Shown: positions 5,476-7,069 of the stretch, in pieces
Numbering within the stretch: the first letter of the stretch is position 1
Layout: every line of letters starts with the position of its first letter
Source: Spirochaetes bacterium RIFOXYC1_FULL_54_7
GTDB taxonomy: Bacteria; Spirochaetota; Spirochaetia; Treponematales; UBA12059
Direction of reading: 5' to 3'
Assembly: GCA_001830645.1 (NCBI GenBank)
Contig: MIBM01000244.1
Span: forward strand, 1 to 7,069
Length of the DNA: 7,069 nt
Made by a program: the position numbers and the translations under genes
The notes under the pieces: generated by a model
The model's database searches: none
Seen by the model: the letters and a program-made list of their open reading frames with translations, nothing else
Told to the model about the DNA's origin: nothing

Positions 5476-6911
5476 TGAAGAATCTCTCTCCAGGCTTGCC
5501 CGAGCGCGATCCTGGCAGATTCAAGGTTCTCCGATATCAAAGCCTGCTTCGATCGCAGAGCGCCGGCACGTTCGTCCAGAGAAGCAAAAACTGGTTGCAT
5601 GCCAGCTTCCGCCGGTCCGCCGGCAAGTGTGCGGATTTCTACAAAGTATCCGGGTTCGAGTATCGTGGCGAGGCGGTTGTCGTCAAACGGAAGAGGCTTT
5701 CCTGCATGTTCCTGGAACGCCTGGCGGAGCTCCGCCACGTCATTGCCGGAGCGGACATAGCGTGAACTTATCTCGTGTGCGCTGCGGAAACCTATCCCCG
5801 TCTCCCTCACCATCGTATCGGCAAGTTCCGTTGTCGTAACCCCGAAAGTGGCGGCCATGCTCCTGACCATGGAGTCGTTACCGTCGACATTCTCCAGAAC
5901 GTCACGAAGCAGGGCCATGGCCGATGTGGCCAGGCGGAACGCTCCAAGCAACTCGGTTACGGGGGCATCGGAGGCTTCGTTGATATCCTGGTAGGCGGCG
6001 TTGCGGCAGAGGTTTCTGATCGACAGGCAGGTGCCCGCAGCCAATCCTGCTTGTATCCTGATATGCTCCAGGATGACAGGATTGCGTTTCTGGGGCATGA
6101 TGCTGCTGATCTGGACGAGGGTATCGGGAAAGGTCAATAGCCCAACCTCGCAACTGGCCTTGTGCGACATATCTGCCATGAGCCGGGTAATATCCTGGAG
6201 CAATTCCTCCAGCGCCGCTGCTGGCCGGGTTAGCCAGTGGGTCGAGGAGATCGCCTCGTAGGTGTTGACGACAAAGGATGGAAACCCCAGCAGGCTGGCA
6301 ACCCTTGTTCGATCCAGGGGGAAGCCGGTACCGGTTATCGCGCAGGCACCCATGGTTGAAAGATTGACTACATCGAGAGCGGCCATGAAATCGGACAGGT
6401 CGTTGGCCAATTCACCTGCGAAGGCCGACAGGTAATGGCCCATAGTCGAAACATTTGCCGGCTGGCCGTGGGTATACAGGATAGTCAGTTCGGTGGTACC
6501 CGCCTTGGCCCTGGTCATGAGCGAATCGAGAACCCCAAGCGAGGCTTCGGTGAAATCCAGCATGGTCTGCCTCAGGGCCATGCGGAAGATCGTGTTGTCC
6601 ATGTCGTTGCGGCTACGGGCCGTGTGCAGGAACGCGGCATTTTCAGGGCCTATCCTGTGGCCCAGTTCACGCTCATAGACAAAATACAGGTCTTCCACCG
6701 AAGGTGGAATCGAGTCGGGGTAGCTGAAATCAGCCTCCATGCCTTCTATCGCGCCTGCGATGAGACCGCCTGTTTCCCTGGGGATTATGCCTCGTTCCAC
6801 GAGACCCAGGAGGTGCGCCTTGTGGACTGCTACCGCAGCTACGGCATACCAGGTTTTCCAGTTATGGTAGGCAGGATCCAGTACCCTTTCGGTGTAGACC
6901 GGAGAAAACAT
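5472..6911 (-). CDS. Argininosuccinate lyase-family enzyme, probably not biosynthetic
   Basis: This 479-residue protein belongs to the fumarase/aspartase superfamily, whose members form homotetramers and eliminate fumarate or a similar acid from a substrate. Length and motif order fit argininosuccinate lyase: substrate-binding HTARSRND (96-103), the general-acid region THGQPANVSTMGHYL (147-161, His148), and the flexible-loop signature SSIMPQKRNP (269-278) with the catalytic serine. Departures are visible. The Gly expected before SS is Ile268, and the residues after RND are M-D-N-T instead of the Q-V-A-T usual for ArgH. The neighbours are an amidohydrolase-like gene and a ROK kinase rather than arginine biosynthesis genes, so a catabolic role, such as cleaving an amino-acid or carboxylate adduct, is inferred. 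ATG 6911 has a strong AAGGAG site. The gene follows the upstream stop by 36 bases and overlaps the ROK start. An authentic ArgH remains possible; activity is untested. Confidence 0.85.
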   Translation of the reverse strand: MFSPVYTERVLDPAYHNWKTWYAVAAVAVHKAHLLGLVERGIIPRETGGLIAGAIEGMEADFSYPDSIPPSVEDLYFVYERELGHRIGPENAAFLHTARSRNDMDNTIFRMALRQTMLDFTEASLGVLDSLMTRAKAGTTELTILYTHGQPANVSTMGHYLSAFAGELANDLSDFMAALDVVNLSTMGACAITGTGFPLDRTRVASLLGFPSFVVNTYEAISSTHWLTRPAAALEELLQDITRLMADMSHKASCEVGLLTFPDTLVQISSIMPQKRNPVILEHIRIQAGLAAGTCLSIRNLCRNAAYQDINEASDAPVTELLGAFRLATSAMALLRDVLENVDGNDSMVRSMAATFGVTTTELADTMVRETGIGFRSAHEISSRYVRSGNDVAELRQAFQEHAGKPLPFDDNRLATILEPGYFVEIRTLAGGPAEAGMQPVFASLDERAGALRSKQALISENLESARIALGQAWREILQ

Positions 6912-6916
6912 CTTGG

Positions 6917-6922
6917 CTCCTT
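6917..6922 (-). promoter_or_regulatory. Ribosome binding site of the lyase gene
   Basis: On the minus strand AAGGAG lies 5 bases before ATG 6911. It is the strongest ribosome binding site of the right-hand block and fixes the lyase start. Confidence 0.8.
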
Positions 6923-6947
6923 GTCTTGCCCTCTCGGCCGCAGGCCT

Positions 6948-7069
6948 TCAGGAAATCCCGAGCAGGCCAGCCATATTGCGATACAGTACCGCATCGACCT
7001 CATCCTGGTCAAAACCGTTGTCGCACATTTCCCGAACCTGGATATCCAGATACGCCTCGGTAAAACCTC
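6948..7069 (-). CDS. C-terminal end of a probable amidohydrolase-superfamily enzyme (partial)
   Basis: Only the last 39 codons are present; the gene enters from the right edge and stops at TGA 6950-6948. The peptide ends with a helix of the pattern G-F-D-Q-D-E-V-D-A-V-L followed by Y-R-N-M-A-G-L-L-G-I-S. This resembles the terminal helix of amidohydrolase and phosphotriesterase-like TIM-barrel enzymes (usually N-P-A-R-L-L-G-x). No metal ligands fall inside the window, so the family is tentative. The reading frame continues to the window edge without a stop, and the 36-base gap to the lyase contains the latter's ribosome binding site, supporting a shared operon. The gene is likely the upstream member of the lyase/ROK catabolic unit. 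Confidence 0.6.
   Translation of the reverse strand, partial: GFTEAYLDIQVREMCDNGFDQDEVDAVLYRNMAGLLGIS

Noticed and set aside
5333..5839. Plus-strand open frames of more than 100 codons across the ROK/lyase junction
   Set aside because: They are Arg/Pro/Ser-rich shadows of two well-supported minus-strand genes.

Overview
The window (7,069 bases, moderately GC-rich) holds two gene blocks that converge on a gap of about 150 bases near 4389-4542. The gene types suggest an anaerobic bacterium with corrinoid/C1 metabolism, such as an acetogen-like spirochaete, Desulfobacterota or Firmicutes relative. The sequence alone does not settle the lineage. There is no rRNA, tRNA, CRISPR array or recognisable mobile element.

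Left block, plus strand (1-4388), is a tightly packed operon entering from upstream. It begins with the 3' part of a sensor histidine kinase, which is frameshifted at its H-box by a 5-base tandem duplication. Next is a stand-alone receiver-domain response regulator (818-1240, overlapping the kinase by 14 bases). Then comes a large protein (1276-3276) that joins a receiver domain, a HisKA/HATPase kinase core and a complete UbiG-like SAM-dependent methyltransferase in one reading frame. A URO-D-family protein (3273-4388), related to corrinoid methyltransferases and coupled to the previous gene by an ATGA overlap, ends the block. From memory, the kinase / lone receiver / receiver-kinase trio resembles signalling modules found beside sensory [FeFe]-hydrogenases in anaerobes. 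No hydrogenase is visible here.

Right block, minus strand (7069 down to 4543), looks like a small catabolic operon. It holds the last 39 codons of a probable amidohydrolase-superfamily enzyme, an argininosuccinate-lyase-family enzyme with a strong ribosome binding site, and a ROK-family sugar kinase/regulator-like protein coupled to the lyase by an ATGA overlap. The neighbours and some motif substitutions argue against a role in arginine biosynthesis.

The most unusual element is the receiver-kinase-methyltransferase fusion. It sits in an operon with a second putative methyl-group-handling protein, and no DNA-binding output domain is encoded in the visible part. This suggests a signalling pathway tied physically or genetically to methyl transfer. 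That reading is inference. The fusion and the kinase frameshift both need raw-read support, because either could reflect a sequence or assembly error.
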